Positions 1 through 6,038 are shown, counted from the first letter of the stretch. The stretch is DNA of 8,771 nt from DAOVQB01 sp023128935 (GCA_030628905.1 DAOVQB010000192.1:1-8771); one strand, 5' to 3'. Notes: generated by a model from the letters alone, not told the origin. A program made the numbers and translations.

Positions 1-1098
1 ATTCCCCGCGCCTTGGCCATCGCCGGCCTGGTCGTGACGGTGACGGTCGGGATCGAAGTGCTGCGCCGGAGGATCAAGAAGCACATGGGCGATCGGATGT
101 CGCCCCAGGAGGCTTTGGCCGGTACGATTCACCGCATCAAAGAGGCCTATCATGGTTCCCACAGTATTGTGACCACCACCAAGGATCTGGGCGACCTGGT
201 TGTCCGGCTGGGCTACGCCGCGACAGATGAGTCGATGCGCGATGCCTTCGCCAATCTCATCCGGCCGGCGTGCGAAGAGTTCATGGAGACTGCCTACGCC
301 CAGTTCGCCGAGACTTTGCTAATGGCCGGTAGGGCTGAGCTGAATGGGGCTCCGGTCCGTGAGACGCGGGCGAGTCTCGGGAATCTGCGCAAGCACCTGC
401 GGGCGCTGATGGCTGCCGAGTACTCGCATCACGCGATCACCGAGAGCCAGCCCGCCATATCGAAGGCCGTGAACGAACTGACGACCGGTCTAGAACGAAT
501 ACGACGTGCGGCCGAGAATCGGGTCGCAACCGATCCGGCGAAGACGATCCGCCGGTTGCTGGAGATCATGGAGCCCAGCTTGAGTCGGGCCTGGGTTCGG
601 GCGCGTTTCATCGACCGTATCGACTCGCCGGAGGCCACCATCACCATGGTCTCGCCGGATCTACGCTTCATTATGGAGAATCTTCTCGACAATGCCCGCA
701 AGGCCATGGCGTCCCAGCCGGGGGATGGAGAACTGGAGGTCACCCTGTCGCGGAAGCGTGCCGGGGCGATCATCCGCGTAGTTGACACCGGCCCCGGCAT
801 TCCCGCGGAGAACACCGACCTTGTTTTCGCGGAAGGCTTCTCAACCAAAGGCAGCATCGGCATGGGGCTCCCGCAGTCGCGGCGCAAGGCGCGTCTGTGG
901 CACGGCGACTTGGTGCTGGAGCCGGCGCCTCGAGGTCGCGGGAGCAGTTTTTCGCTGCGCGTTCCCTTCACCAAACGCGCAGCTGCCCACTTGGACTCGC
1001 AGGCGGCAGTAAAACCGCCCACCACTGGAGGCAATGCCGATGGAGGAGCGAAGCCCGGCGAAGGTGAACCGTGTCTTGCCGTTGATCCTGGTGATTGA
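1..1098 (+). CDS. Sensor histidine kinase, 5' end outside the window
   Basis: The frame is open to the left edge, so the true start and probably an input domain lie upstream; an in-frame TTG at 13 is only the first possible start codon inside the window. Counting from that codon, residues 1-17 are hydrophobic and are followed by RRRIKK, which fits the last membrane helix of an anchored kinase with a cytoplasmic C-terminal part. The ATP-binding HATPase_c domain is clear: N box ENLLDNARKAM at 222-232, G1 box DTGPGIP at 258-264, F box FAEGFSTK at 272-279, G2 box GMGLP at 283-287. No canonical phosphoacceptor box (H-E-x-x-x-P) is visible; H128, H139 and H140 in the helical region before the ATPase domain are candidates. 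The Gly/Pro-rich tail (about 330-361) overlaps the start of the response regulator gene by about 60 bases, so the pair is probably translationally coupled. It most likely phosphorylates that regulator. The kinase fold is certain; the signal sensed is unknown. Confidence 0.9.
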   Translation: MPRALAIAGLVVTVTVGIEVLRRRIKKHMGDRMSPQEALAGTIHRIKEAYHGSHSIVTTTKDLGDLVVRLGYAATDESMRDAFANLIRPACEEFMETAYAQFAETLLMAGRAELNGAPVRETRASLGNLRKHLRALMAAEYSHHAITESQPAISKAVNELTTGLERIRRAAENRVATDPAKTIRRLLEIMEPSLSRAWVRARFIDRIDSPEATITMVSPDLRFIMENLLDNARKAMASQPGDGELEVTLSRKRAGAIIRVVDTGPGIPAENTDLVFAEGFSTKGSIGMGLPQSRRKARLWHGDLVLEPAPRGRGSSFSLRVPFTKRAAAHLDSQAAVKPPTTGGNADGGAKPGEGEPCLAVDPGD

Positions 1099-2464
1099 CG
1101 ACGATCAGGCAATCGGTGAGAACATGCAGGCTCTCATGGGGGAGGATTTCGAGGTCGTATTCACGACCGACTTCTCCTTGGGGTTCGAGCGGGTCCTGGA
1201 CCTGTGTCCGGCCGTGGTTCTTCTGGACTACTACGATGACGAGAACGAACCCCGTGGTCTCGAGTTGCTGCGTCGCATCACGGCCCTGGCCCAGGCTCCC
1301 CTGGTTGTGATGCTGACACGGGAGACATCGCTCGAGACGATCATCGGTTGCATGCGAAAAGGCGCCTTCGACTACCTCACCAAACCGCTCAATCCGAGAC
1401 GGGGGCGGCAGGTGCTAAATCAGGCCTTCACACAGGTGGATCTGAAGCAGAGATTGGCGGAACTCGAAAAGGAGCGCGATGAGGGGAAGGGCAAGCTGGT
1501 TTGGGCAAGCCGGGCGATGGAGAAGGTGCTGGAACGCGTGAATCGGGTGGCGCCTACCGAGGCGACGGTTCTGATCTCAGGCGAGACGGGCACGGGCAAG
1601 GATCTCATCGCGGCCGAGATCCACCGGCGGAGCCATCGTCGCAGCGGCCGCTTCCTGAAGGTCAACTGCGCAGCAATGCCCCCGAGCCTGCTCGAGAGCG
1701 AGTTGTTCGGACACGAGCGGGGCGCCTTTACCGGTGCCATCAGTCGCCGCAGAGGTGTCTTCGAGATGGCGGCGGGGGGCACGCTATTTCTCAACGAGGT
1801 CGGGGATTGCCCGGTTCAGCTTCAGGCGAAGCTACTCGATGTCATGGAGGATCGGCGGTTTCGGCGCCTGGGTGGCGATCACGAGGTCCAGGCCGATGTC
1901 CGCATTATCGCGGCCACTCACCGGGACATGCCGCAACTGATCGAGGAAGGCAGGCTACGGGAGGACCTCTTCCACCGCTTCAACCAGTACCGGATCCACA
2001 TTCCCCCTCTACGGGAGCGTCCCGAGGACGTCGCGGCGATCACGGAACATTTCGTCGCCACCTACGCCGCCCGGATGCGGAAGGACATCTCCGGAATCAC
2101 GCCCGCCGCACTGAAGGCACTCACGAGTCGCGAATGGCGCGGCAACGTTCGCGTGCTCCGCAGCGTGATCGAGAACGCCATCATCCACTGCGATGGTCCA
2201 CAGATCGACATCGACGACACGGTCGAGGACCCGCTGGTCATCGGGCAGTCGATTCAACCTTATCGGGAAGCCCGCGAAGTGCTCTTCCGGAGGTTCAAGT
2301 GGACCTACTTCTCGGCGTGTCTCAAGGCGTGCGAGGGGAACGTGGCCAAGGTGGCCAAGCTCTCCCAGCGCCCGGCCCAAGCGGTGTGGAATACGCTGCG
2401 GGAGATCGAACTCGATCCGGCTGGTTTCAAGCCGCCCCGGGCGGGGACCTCGGAAGGCGGCTGA
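1040..2464 (+). CDS. NtrC-family sigma-54-dependent response regulator
   Basis: Three-domain activator of sigma-54 promoters. GGAGG at 1027-1031 lies 8 bases before the ATG at 1040 but only 2 before the in-frame ATG at 1034, so 1040 is preferred (474 residues). The receiver (about 13-130) has acidic D20-D22, phosphoacceptor D63 in VVLLDYYD, T93 and K115 (YLTKPL); the loop after D63 is DDENEPRG rather than the usual MPxxDG. The AAA+ domain (about 150-385) has Walker A GETGTGKD at 181-188, the sigma-54-contact loop GAFTGA at 228-233, sensor I IIAATHRD, arginine-finger candidates R307 and R313, and sensor II WRGNVRVL. Walker B reads LFLNEVG, with Asn at 252 where family members usually have Asp. 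A Fis-type helix-turn-helix lies near 432-458 (GNVAKVAKLSQRPAQAVWNT). It overlaps the kinase gene, its likely partner. Targets are unknown; I found no convincing -24/-12 promoter nearby. Family assignment is firm; full ATPase activity is uncertain because of N252. Confidence 0.93.
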   Translation: MEERSPAKVNRVLPLILVIDDDQAIGENMQALMGEDFEVVFTTDFSLGFERVLDLCPAVVLLDYYDDENEPRGLELLRRITALAQAPLVVMLTRETSLETIIGCMRKGAFDYLTKPLNPRRGRQVLNQAFTQVDLKQRLAELEKERDEGKGKLVWASRAMEKVLERVNRVAPTEATVLISGETGTGKDLIAAEIHRRSHRRSGRFLKVNCAAMPPSLLESELFGHERGAFTGAISRRRGVFEMAAGGTLFLNEVGDCPVQLQAKLLDVMEDRRFRRLGGDHEVQADVRIIAATHRDMPQLIEEGRLREDLFHRFNQYRIHIPPLRERPEDVAAITEHFVATYAARMRKDISGITPAALKALTSREWRGNVRVLRSVIENAIIHCDGPQIDIDDTVEDPLVIGQSIQPYREAREVLFRRFKWTYFSACLKACEGNVAKVAKLSQRPAQAVWNTLREIELDPAGFKPPRAGTSEGG

Positions 2465-2474
2465 TCCGGCTTCC

Positions 2475-2518
2475 GTGTGCCTCGCCCCGGCGTGCGATTC
2501 CTTTCGGGGCACACTTTT
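2475..2518 (+). terminator. Terminator-like hairpin after the response regulator
   Basis: GTGTGCC (2475-2481) pairs with GGCACAC (2508-2514), followed at once by TTTT (2515-2518). An alternative inner stem GCCCCG/CGGGGC (2484-2489 with 2505-2510) competes or can stack with part of it. It starts 11 bases after the regulator stop codon. The loop is long and the T run short, so it may be a modest Rho-independent terminator. Confidence 0.5.
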
Positions 2519-2889
2519 CGGTGACGGTTTGATCAGGACACACCGCAGGGCTACGAAACCTTCACAATCCGGGATTTCGCTCCGCGCGCCGGATGTCTGA
2601 CCGGTTCGGCGCCGAAGAACCCTACACATTTTCATGACGATCCATCTCGCCGGGCAAATAGAGGACAGCTCAGCGGCTCGTACTCAAGTAATCCATCCAC
2701 AAGCGATTACAGCTGCCGATCGCAGGTGTCCATACTTGCGCAGGTCTGGAACGGATTCTGCAACCTCCCGTGCGGAAGCGGGTGACACGCCGCCGGCGGC
2801 TCACCGGCCTCGACAACGAACAGCGGTGAATGGCCGAGCAACCGCCGGCCGCACCTTGGGAGAAGCTATCGTATCAATGGGAGGTTCAG
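2519..2889. other. Non-coding stretch before the secreted-protein operon
   Basis: About 370 bases between the two-component genes and the first secreted-protein gene, with no reading frame that resembles a protein. It probably holds the promoter of the downstream operon, but I see no strong -35/-10 pair and no correctly spaced GG-N10-GC element. An inverted repeat GTAATC (2688-2693) / GATTAC (2705-2710), separated by 11 bases, is the only operator-like structure noticed. The ribosome binding site of the next gene, GGGAGG at 2879-2884, lies at its end. Confidence 0.5.
2688..2710. promoter_or_regulatory. Possible operator: 6-bp inverted repeat
   Basis: GTAATC and GATTAC face each other across 11 bases, a half-site centre spacing of 17 bases. 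The layout would suit a dimeric regulator, and the site sits about 180 bases upstream of the secreted-protein operon. Six-base arms can occur by chance, so this is only a candidate. Confidence 0.2.
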
Positions 2890-3480
2890 ATGAGGAGAGC
2901 TGCAAACCACCTCCGAGCACGCCCCGGGCCTTGGATCCTGGTGCTTCTGGTCATGCTGGGGTGCATGGCCGCAGCCCACGGGCAGGACACCGATGTGGTG
3001 TTCTGTGTGCGTGAGTGGGAGGGCGCTGTGCACTGCTACGTGCTAGATACTATCAACAGCCTAGAGTTCGCGGGCCGAGGCCTGGTGATCGAGACCGCGT
3101 ACGGGATGGAGAATGTCGATCTGACCGCAATCGCATGGATTGACATCAATACCGAGTTCAGCGATGTGGAGGACCCGGACGCTTGGACGAGACCGATCGC
3201 GAACGTCACCCACCTGCTCCACAGACGACCGAATCCCTTTTCTGGGGAAGCCATTCTCAGCTTCGAGTTGCCGCAGCCGGGCCATGTCAGCGTGGAGGTC
3301 TTCGGTCTTGATGGCCGCCTCGTGCGACAGCTCGTGCGCGGGGAGTTGACATCGGGCTGGCACGCCGTCGCATGGGACGGACGCGACGACGCGGGTCGAG
3401 CCGTTCTGGCCGGGGTTTACCTCTGCCGACTGACGGGTCCCGGAGTCACGGATGGCCGCCGTGTCATCAAACTGCGATGA
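2890..3480 (+). CDS. Small secreted protein with FlgD-like C-terminal sorting domain
   Basis: The ATG at 2890 is chosen because GGGAGG (2879-2884) lies 5 bases before it and because this start puts a signal peptide at the N-terminus: basic MRR...RAR, hydrophobic WILVLLVMLGCMAAA, cleavage probably near A29 or G31. The product has 196 residues. Residues 36-62 (VVFC...INSLEFAG) resemble the module after the signal peptide of the next gene's product. Residues 113-196 are a FlgD-like / type IX-type C-terminal domain: RPNPF start, VSVEVFGLDGRLVRQL, then HAVAWDGRDDAGRAVLAGVYLCRL and a basic end RVIKLR. In FCB-group bacteria such domains direct or anchor proteins at the cell surface. Only about 50 residues (62-112) lie between the two modules, so this may be a small surface or adaptor protein rather than an enzyme. 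It is 61 bases upstream of the FGE-like gene, probably in one operon. Its specific function is unknown. Confidence 0.85.
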   Translation: MRRAANHLRARPGPWILVLLVMLGCMAAAHGQDTDVVFCVREWEGAVHCYVLDTINSLEFAGRGLVIETAYGMENVDLTAIAWIDINTEFSDVEDPDAWTRPIANVTHLLHRRPNPFSGEAILSFELPQPGHVSVEVFGLDGRLVRQLVRGELTSGWHAVAWDGRDDAGRAVLAGVYLCRLTGPGVTDGRRVIKLR

Positions 3481-3541
3481 GCTCAGGATGAGAGGATTGG
3501 AAGGATTTCCACAACATCTCATAGATCGAAGGAGGAAGAAC

Positions 3542-4516
3542 ATGTTTCGCCGTTACGGAATCATAGCGCTGTTAATCTTGATTGCGGCAGCGGGGGCCAC
3601 GGCCCAGGACAGAATGCTGGTGCACCACCACGGTGGCGTCGACGAATATGTCGTCTCCGAGGTCGACAGCATCACGTTTGCCATCGACACGACCATGGTT
3701 TACATACCGAGCGGACTCGTGCGTCTTGGACAGGAGGGCGTTCCGGGAGCTGAGCCGGAGAACGACTTCTTTGTCGAGGGCTTCTGGATCGATGTTCTGG
3801 AAGTCACTAACGGTAACTTCCAGGCCTTCATGGATGCGGGCGGATACAGCACGGAGGAGTGGTGGAACCCGGTCGGCTGGGATTGGATCGTTGAAGAGGG
3901 CCTCACCGAGCCGTGGAACTGGTACAGCAACGAGTTCCACGGAGGCGGTGTGCCCGGCAACGAGAATTTCCCGGTACTGGGAGTCTCCTGGTGGGAGGCT
4001 GATGCTTACGCCCGTTGGGCTGGCAAGCGCCTTCCGACCGAGGCGGAATGGGAAAAGACCGCCAAGGGCGGCTGCGAGATCTGGGGAGATCCGGACATCT
4101 GCGATGAGCTGGACACGCCAACCTGGCCATTCGGCGAGCAGATCACCTGGCAGCAAGCCAATGGCTTGGGCAGTGGTGATCCGTACGAGGGCAACGGCTG
4201 GACGACCCCGATTGGCTTCTATGACGGTGAGATCCACATGGGCTTCGAGACCCTCGACAGCCCGAGTGTCTACGGTCTCTACGATGTGGCCGGCAACGTA
4301 AGCGAGTGGTGCAGCACCGATCGCCTCTACGATTACCCTTACGACCCCAACGACGGACGCGAGGATCCACCCTCCGCCTTTGACGAGGGTTTTCGCGTTC
4401 TGCGCGGCGGCAGTTGGCACGATTACTCTGACAATCTACGGTGTGCCCTGCGGGGCAGCCTTTGCCCTAGCCAGCGCGACCAGCACCGGGGCTTCCGCTG
4501 CGCGCGGAATGACTAG
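3542..4516 (+). CDS. Secreted FGE/SUMF1-fold protein, catalytic cysteines absent
   Basis: Start at the ATG at 3542: AAGGAGG (3529-3535) lies 6 bases before it, and a signal peptide follows (MFRRYGIIALLILIAAAGATA, cleavage before Q22). The product has 324 residues. Residues 25-47 form a short module, MLVHHHGGVDEYVVSEVDSITFA, of a kind common at the N-terminus of secreted FCB proteins. Residues 53-324 match the formylglycine-generating-enzyme-sulfatase fold: start VYIPSGLVRLG, then FWIDVLEVTNGNFQAFM, PVLGVSWWEADAYARWAGKR, LPTEAEWEKTA, YGLYDVAGNVSEWC, FRVLRGGSW and GFRCA. In true FGE two reactive cysteines follow GGS[YW]; here that stretch reads WHDYSDNLRCALR, so both are missing. A sulfatase-activating role is therefore unlikely; a binding or structural role, as in other non-catalytic members of this family, is more likely. 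No C-terminal sorting domain is present. It follows the small sorting-domain gene and is closed by a hairpin at 4579. Confidence 0.9.
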   Translation: MFRRYGIIALLILIAAAGATAQDRMLVHHHGGVDEYVVSEVDSITFAIDTTMVYIPSGLVRLGQEGVPGAEPENDFFVEGFWIDVLEVTNGNFQAFMDAGGYSTEEWWNPVGWDWIVEEGLTEPWNWYSNEFHGGGVPGNENFPVLGVSWWEADAYARWAGKRLPTEAEWEKTAKGGCEIWGDPDICDELDTPTWPFGEQITWQQANGLGSGDPYEGNGWTTPIGFYDGEIHMGFETLDSPSVYGLYDVAGNVSEWCSTDRLYDYPYDPNDGREDPPSAFDEGFRVLRGGSWHDYSDNLRCALRGSLCPSQRDQHRGFRCARND

Positions 4517-4578
4517 CGGCGCATGATGGGTGACTAGAGCGCAGGCGTGTGACTGTGGTTGACGCGATCTGGCCGAGT

Positions 4579-4601
4579 CTGGGGCACCTCGGGTGCCCCA
4601 G
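4579..4601. terminator. Perfect hairpin after the FGE-like gene
   Basis: CTGGGGCACC (4579-4588), loop TCG, GGTGCCCCAG (4592-4601): a perfect 10-bp GC-rich stem with a three-base loop, 62 bases after the stop codon. No T run follows on the + strand, so it may act as a transcript-end stabiliser or with Rho rather than as a classical intrinsic terminator. Confidence 0.5.
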
Positions 4602-4800
4602 CGCTCCGACGGAATCAACTCATCTGACCGTGAGGCCTGCGCTCGCTGCCTGATATGTGCCTTCCGAAAACTCCATAGCCGCCTATGCCTTGAAGTTAGA
4701 AGCCAGCGCACGACATCTGGATATGCGCGCTTGAGATCCTGATTTCGCTTCCAGCGCCAATTCGGCAACCTTCTTGGCCATATGCATTCATGAGACAGAT
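4602..4800. other. Non-coding spacer, nothing recognised
   Basis: The frame that continues into the downstream penicillin-binding-protein-like fragment is interrupted by a TGA at 4732-4734. Between there and 4800 it reads without stops but resembles no protein I know. I see no promoter or repeat of note. It probably contains the left breakpoint of the decayed region. Confidence 0.4.
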
Positions 4801-4944
4801 CATCAAGATGAGGTCTACTGCGGATTCACCCGGGAGATCCATCAGCTCGAGCTGGCGCCGGCGGCCGGTGAGCACCTGCTGACTCTGGTTGATGAGACCG
4901 GTGATGAGGTGCAGCGGCGGTTTACGGTGCTGGGGGAGGAGTAG
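4801..4944 (+). pseudogene. 3' remnant of a penicillin-binding protein 1C gene (probable)
   Basis: The frame ending in TAG at 4942-4944 encodes a tail with the segments VYCGFTREIHQLELAPAAG, EHLLTLVDETGDEV and QRRFTVLGEE. This pattern (G.T...H.L.L.P..G.H.LTLVDE.G..V.RRF.V) is what I know from the C-terminal BiPBP_C domain of PBP1C, the bifunctional peptidoglycan glycosyltransferase/transpeptidase. Nothing of the catalytic domains is present: the frame is closed by a stop at 4732, and the residues between that stop and 4800 match nothing. It therefore looks like the last ~48 codons of a lost gene (the full protein is usually some 700-800 residues). There is no start codon with a ribosome binding site, so it is probably not expressed as a protein. 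The family call rests on a short match and could be wrong; another beta-sandwich domain ending the same way is the main alternative. Confidence 0.5.
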
Positions 4945-5132
4945 GTGGCGTGTGCAACGCCGCAGAGGGATCCAGTGGTCGGGCGAAGCGCGCGGCCGTG
5001 AAATTAGAGTAGAGGGCGGGAGGAGTTTCGAGAGGCGGCTTCGTGGGTATCGCGCGACGGGATATGGTAGGGAAGAATCCCCACATAAACTGGTAATCTT
5101 GGGGCACAAGCTGCTCGTCGTGAAAGACGAGC
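4945..5132. other. Spacer between two gene remnants
   Basis: About 190 bases separate the PBP1C-like tail from the Fic-like fragment. No frame here reads as the missing N-terminal part of a Fic protein (no HPFxxGNGR-like motif in any frame I translated). The last 20 bases form a hairpin, annotated separately. Confidence 0.4.
5113..5132 (+). promoter_or_regulatory. Hairpin touching the Fic-fragment start codon
   Basis: GCTCGTC (5113-5119) and GACGAGC (5126-5132) form a 7-bp stem around the loop GTGAAA, ending exactly one base before the ATG at 5133. If the fragment is translated from that ATG, the stem would cover the place where a ribosome binding site should be. It may instead be a chance structure at a recombination scar. 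Confidence 0.3.
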
Positions 5133-5486
5133 ATGAAGCGGTACTACGAGACACTGGAGCTGAGTTCTCAGGGGTGGCATGAAGCCAAGCATGACCCGTG
5201 GCCGTATCTCAACTACGTGCTCTTCATCCTCAAGACCGCCTACCGGGAATTCGAGCAGCGGGTGGGGCAAGTCAAGAGTCCGCGGGGGGCGAAGACGCAG
5301 TTGATCCGCTCGGCGATCGAGGATTTCGCCCGTGAGTTCAGGGTGTCAGACCTGGAGATCGCCTGTCCGGGAGTCAGCCGCGACCTTGTGCGCAGGGTGC
5401 TCCGCGAGATGAAGAAGTCCGGTGAGGTCGAGTGCCTAGGCCGAGGGCCGGGGGCTCGGTGGAGGAAAGGGGGTACTGTCTCGTAA
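5133..5486 (+). pseudogene. C-terminal third of a Fic-family protein with winged helix
   Basis: The 117-residue frame begins MKRYYETLELSSQGWHE and continues KHDPWPYLNYVLFILKTAYREFEQRVG. This is the helical segment that follows the catalytic core in Fic-domain AMP-transferases (the YYETL..SSQGWHE..HD.WP stretch). Residues 54-112 form the usual C-terminal winged helix (AKTQLIRSAIEDFA, FRVSDLEIACPGVS, LVRRVLREMKKSG). The catalytic HPFxxGNGR motif and everything before it are absent, and an in-frame TGA at 5121-5123 blocks extension. A full protein of this type is roughly 350-380 residues, so about a third remains. There is no good ribosome binding site before 5133, and a hairpin occupies that place. 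It is probably a dead remnant, although a free-standing winged-helix protein cannot be excluded. It lies 21 bases before the antitoxin remnant. Confidence 0.8.
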
Positions 5487-5506
5487 AGAGGGCAAGAAAG
5501 AGGGTA

Positions 5507-5778
5507 ATGTTCCGGCTCGAGGAAGCCCGGGCAAGCGCCCAGGTCGCCTGGCAAATCTATGACCTCCGGACCAAAGCCGGCCTCTCCCAGCGCGAGCTCG
5601 CGAAGCTTGTCGGAACCACCGCGAGCGTCATCTGCCGGCTCGAGGACGAAGACTGCAAGGCCACTCGCTTGCCATGCTCCGGCGCGTCGCTGCCGCGCTC
5701 AACAAGCGCGTTGAGATTCGCTTTGTGCCCGCTCACGGCAAGCTGAAAACCGCCCAAACCGCCCCCTCAATCGCTTAG
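5507..5778 (+). pseudogene. XRE/HigA-like antitoxin gene broken by a -1 frameshift
   Basis: From the ATG at 5507 the frame reads MFRLEEARASAQVAWQIYDL and then a clear helix-turn-helix, GLSQRELAKLVGTTASVICRLED. After codon AAG at 5657-5659 this frame turns into low-quality sequence that runs to about 5746. The family's C-terminal part continues instead in the frame one base back: HSLAMLRRVAAALNKRVEIR, then FVPAHGKLKTAQ..., ending at TAG 5776-5778. Restoring one G near 5659-5661 would give ...DCKGHSLAMLRR..., the expected family pattern (D.GHSL.ML.R.A.AL). The site GCAAGGC is not a known slippery heptamer, so mutation or a sequencing error is likelier than programmed shifting. The usual N-terminal ~20 residues before LEEARAS also look replaced. 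GAGGG at 5500-5504 is only 2 bases from the ATG. No toxin partner is present next to it. Confidence 0.75.
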
Positions 5779-5835
5779 CATAGTCCAACTGAATTCTGAC
5801 GCGGTACCGGGCCACATCTGTAACCCCTGATCGCG

Positions 5836-5894
5836 CAAGCAGTTATGCGTTTGCCCCGGGGCAAACGCGGAAGAAGCTGCAGAACAAGCAGTTA
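5836..5894. repeat. 10-bp direct repeats flanking the palindrome
   Basis: CAAGCAGTTA occurs at 5836-5845 and again at 5885-5894, 49 bases apart start to start. The 22-bp palindrome lies between them, one base after the first copy and 16 before the second. Both copies are exact. Confidence 0.7.
5847..5868. repeat. Perfect 22-bp palindrome
   Basis: Arm GCGTTTGCCCC (5847-5857) is followed directly by its exact reverse complement GGGGCAAACGC (5858-5868), with no spacer. Between convergent genes it could form a bidirectional hairpin at transcript ends, or it could be a dimer binding site. No T run follows on either strand. Confidence 0.85.
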
Positions 5895-6038
5895 CCGGAT
5901 TGGCCCGTGACAATGGATTACGGTGAGGCCCGGTGGAGAGCTGTGCCTTTATGCGGCACACTGAGACGTCCGGGCTAACCCACTGCCAGAATCCAAGTTT
6001 ATCTCATACGATGCTATCGACTCTTAGCGCATATGGTA

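Larger units (their letters stand above)
5779..6038. other. Intergenic region between converging genes, with repeats
   Basis: About 260 bases lie between the antitoxin remnant (+) and the 3' end of the peptidase gene (-). No reading frame is convincing. It holds a perfect palindrome (5847-5868), a pair of 10-base direct repeats around it, and a smaller inverted repeat TGTGCC (5942-5947) / GGCACA (5955-5960). No T-rich terminator directly follows the peptidase stop on the minus strand. Confidence 0.5.

Noticed and set aside
1501..2532. Long + strand open frame inside the response regulator gene
   Set aside because: Arg/Gly/Pro-rich shadow frame of a GC-rich gene; no domain, no ribosome binding site, and it overlaps the well-supported regulator.
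2529..2557. TTGATC - 17 bases - TACGAA as a sigma-70 promoter
   Set aside because: Only 4/6 and 3/6 matches to consensus, more than 300 bases from the gene; matches this weak are expected by chance.
2720..2740. AGG...TTGC near 2724-2738 as a sigma-54 -24/-12 promoter
   Set aside because: The spacing between GG and GC is 11 rather than the required 10, and the CAC after GG is absent.
2947..2964. Lipobox in the signal peptide of the small secreted protein (VMLGC)
   Set aside because: Positions -3 to -1 (M-L-G) do not fit the usual lipobox well, and a normal signal peptidase I site follows a few residues later.
3572..4420. Minus-strand open frame opposite the FGE-like gene
   Set aside because: No recognisable motif and no start signal; the + strand gene here has clear FGE motifs.
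2506..5107. GGGGCAC shared by three hairpin-like sites (2506, 4581, 5101)
   Set aside because: Seven GC-rich bases can recur by chance; the surrounding sequences differ and the third site forms only a 4-bp stem.
4889..5182. Possible 97-residue + strand protein between the remnants
   Set aside because: Arg-rich, with no resemblance to any family and no ribosome binding site; it crosses the PBP1C-like tail and the Fic fragment in another frame.
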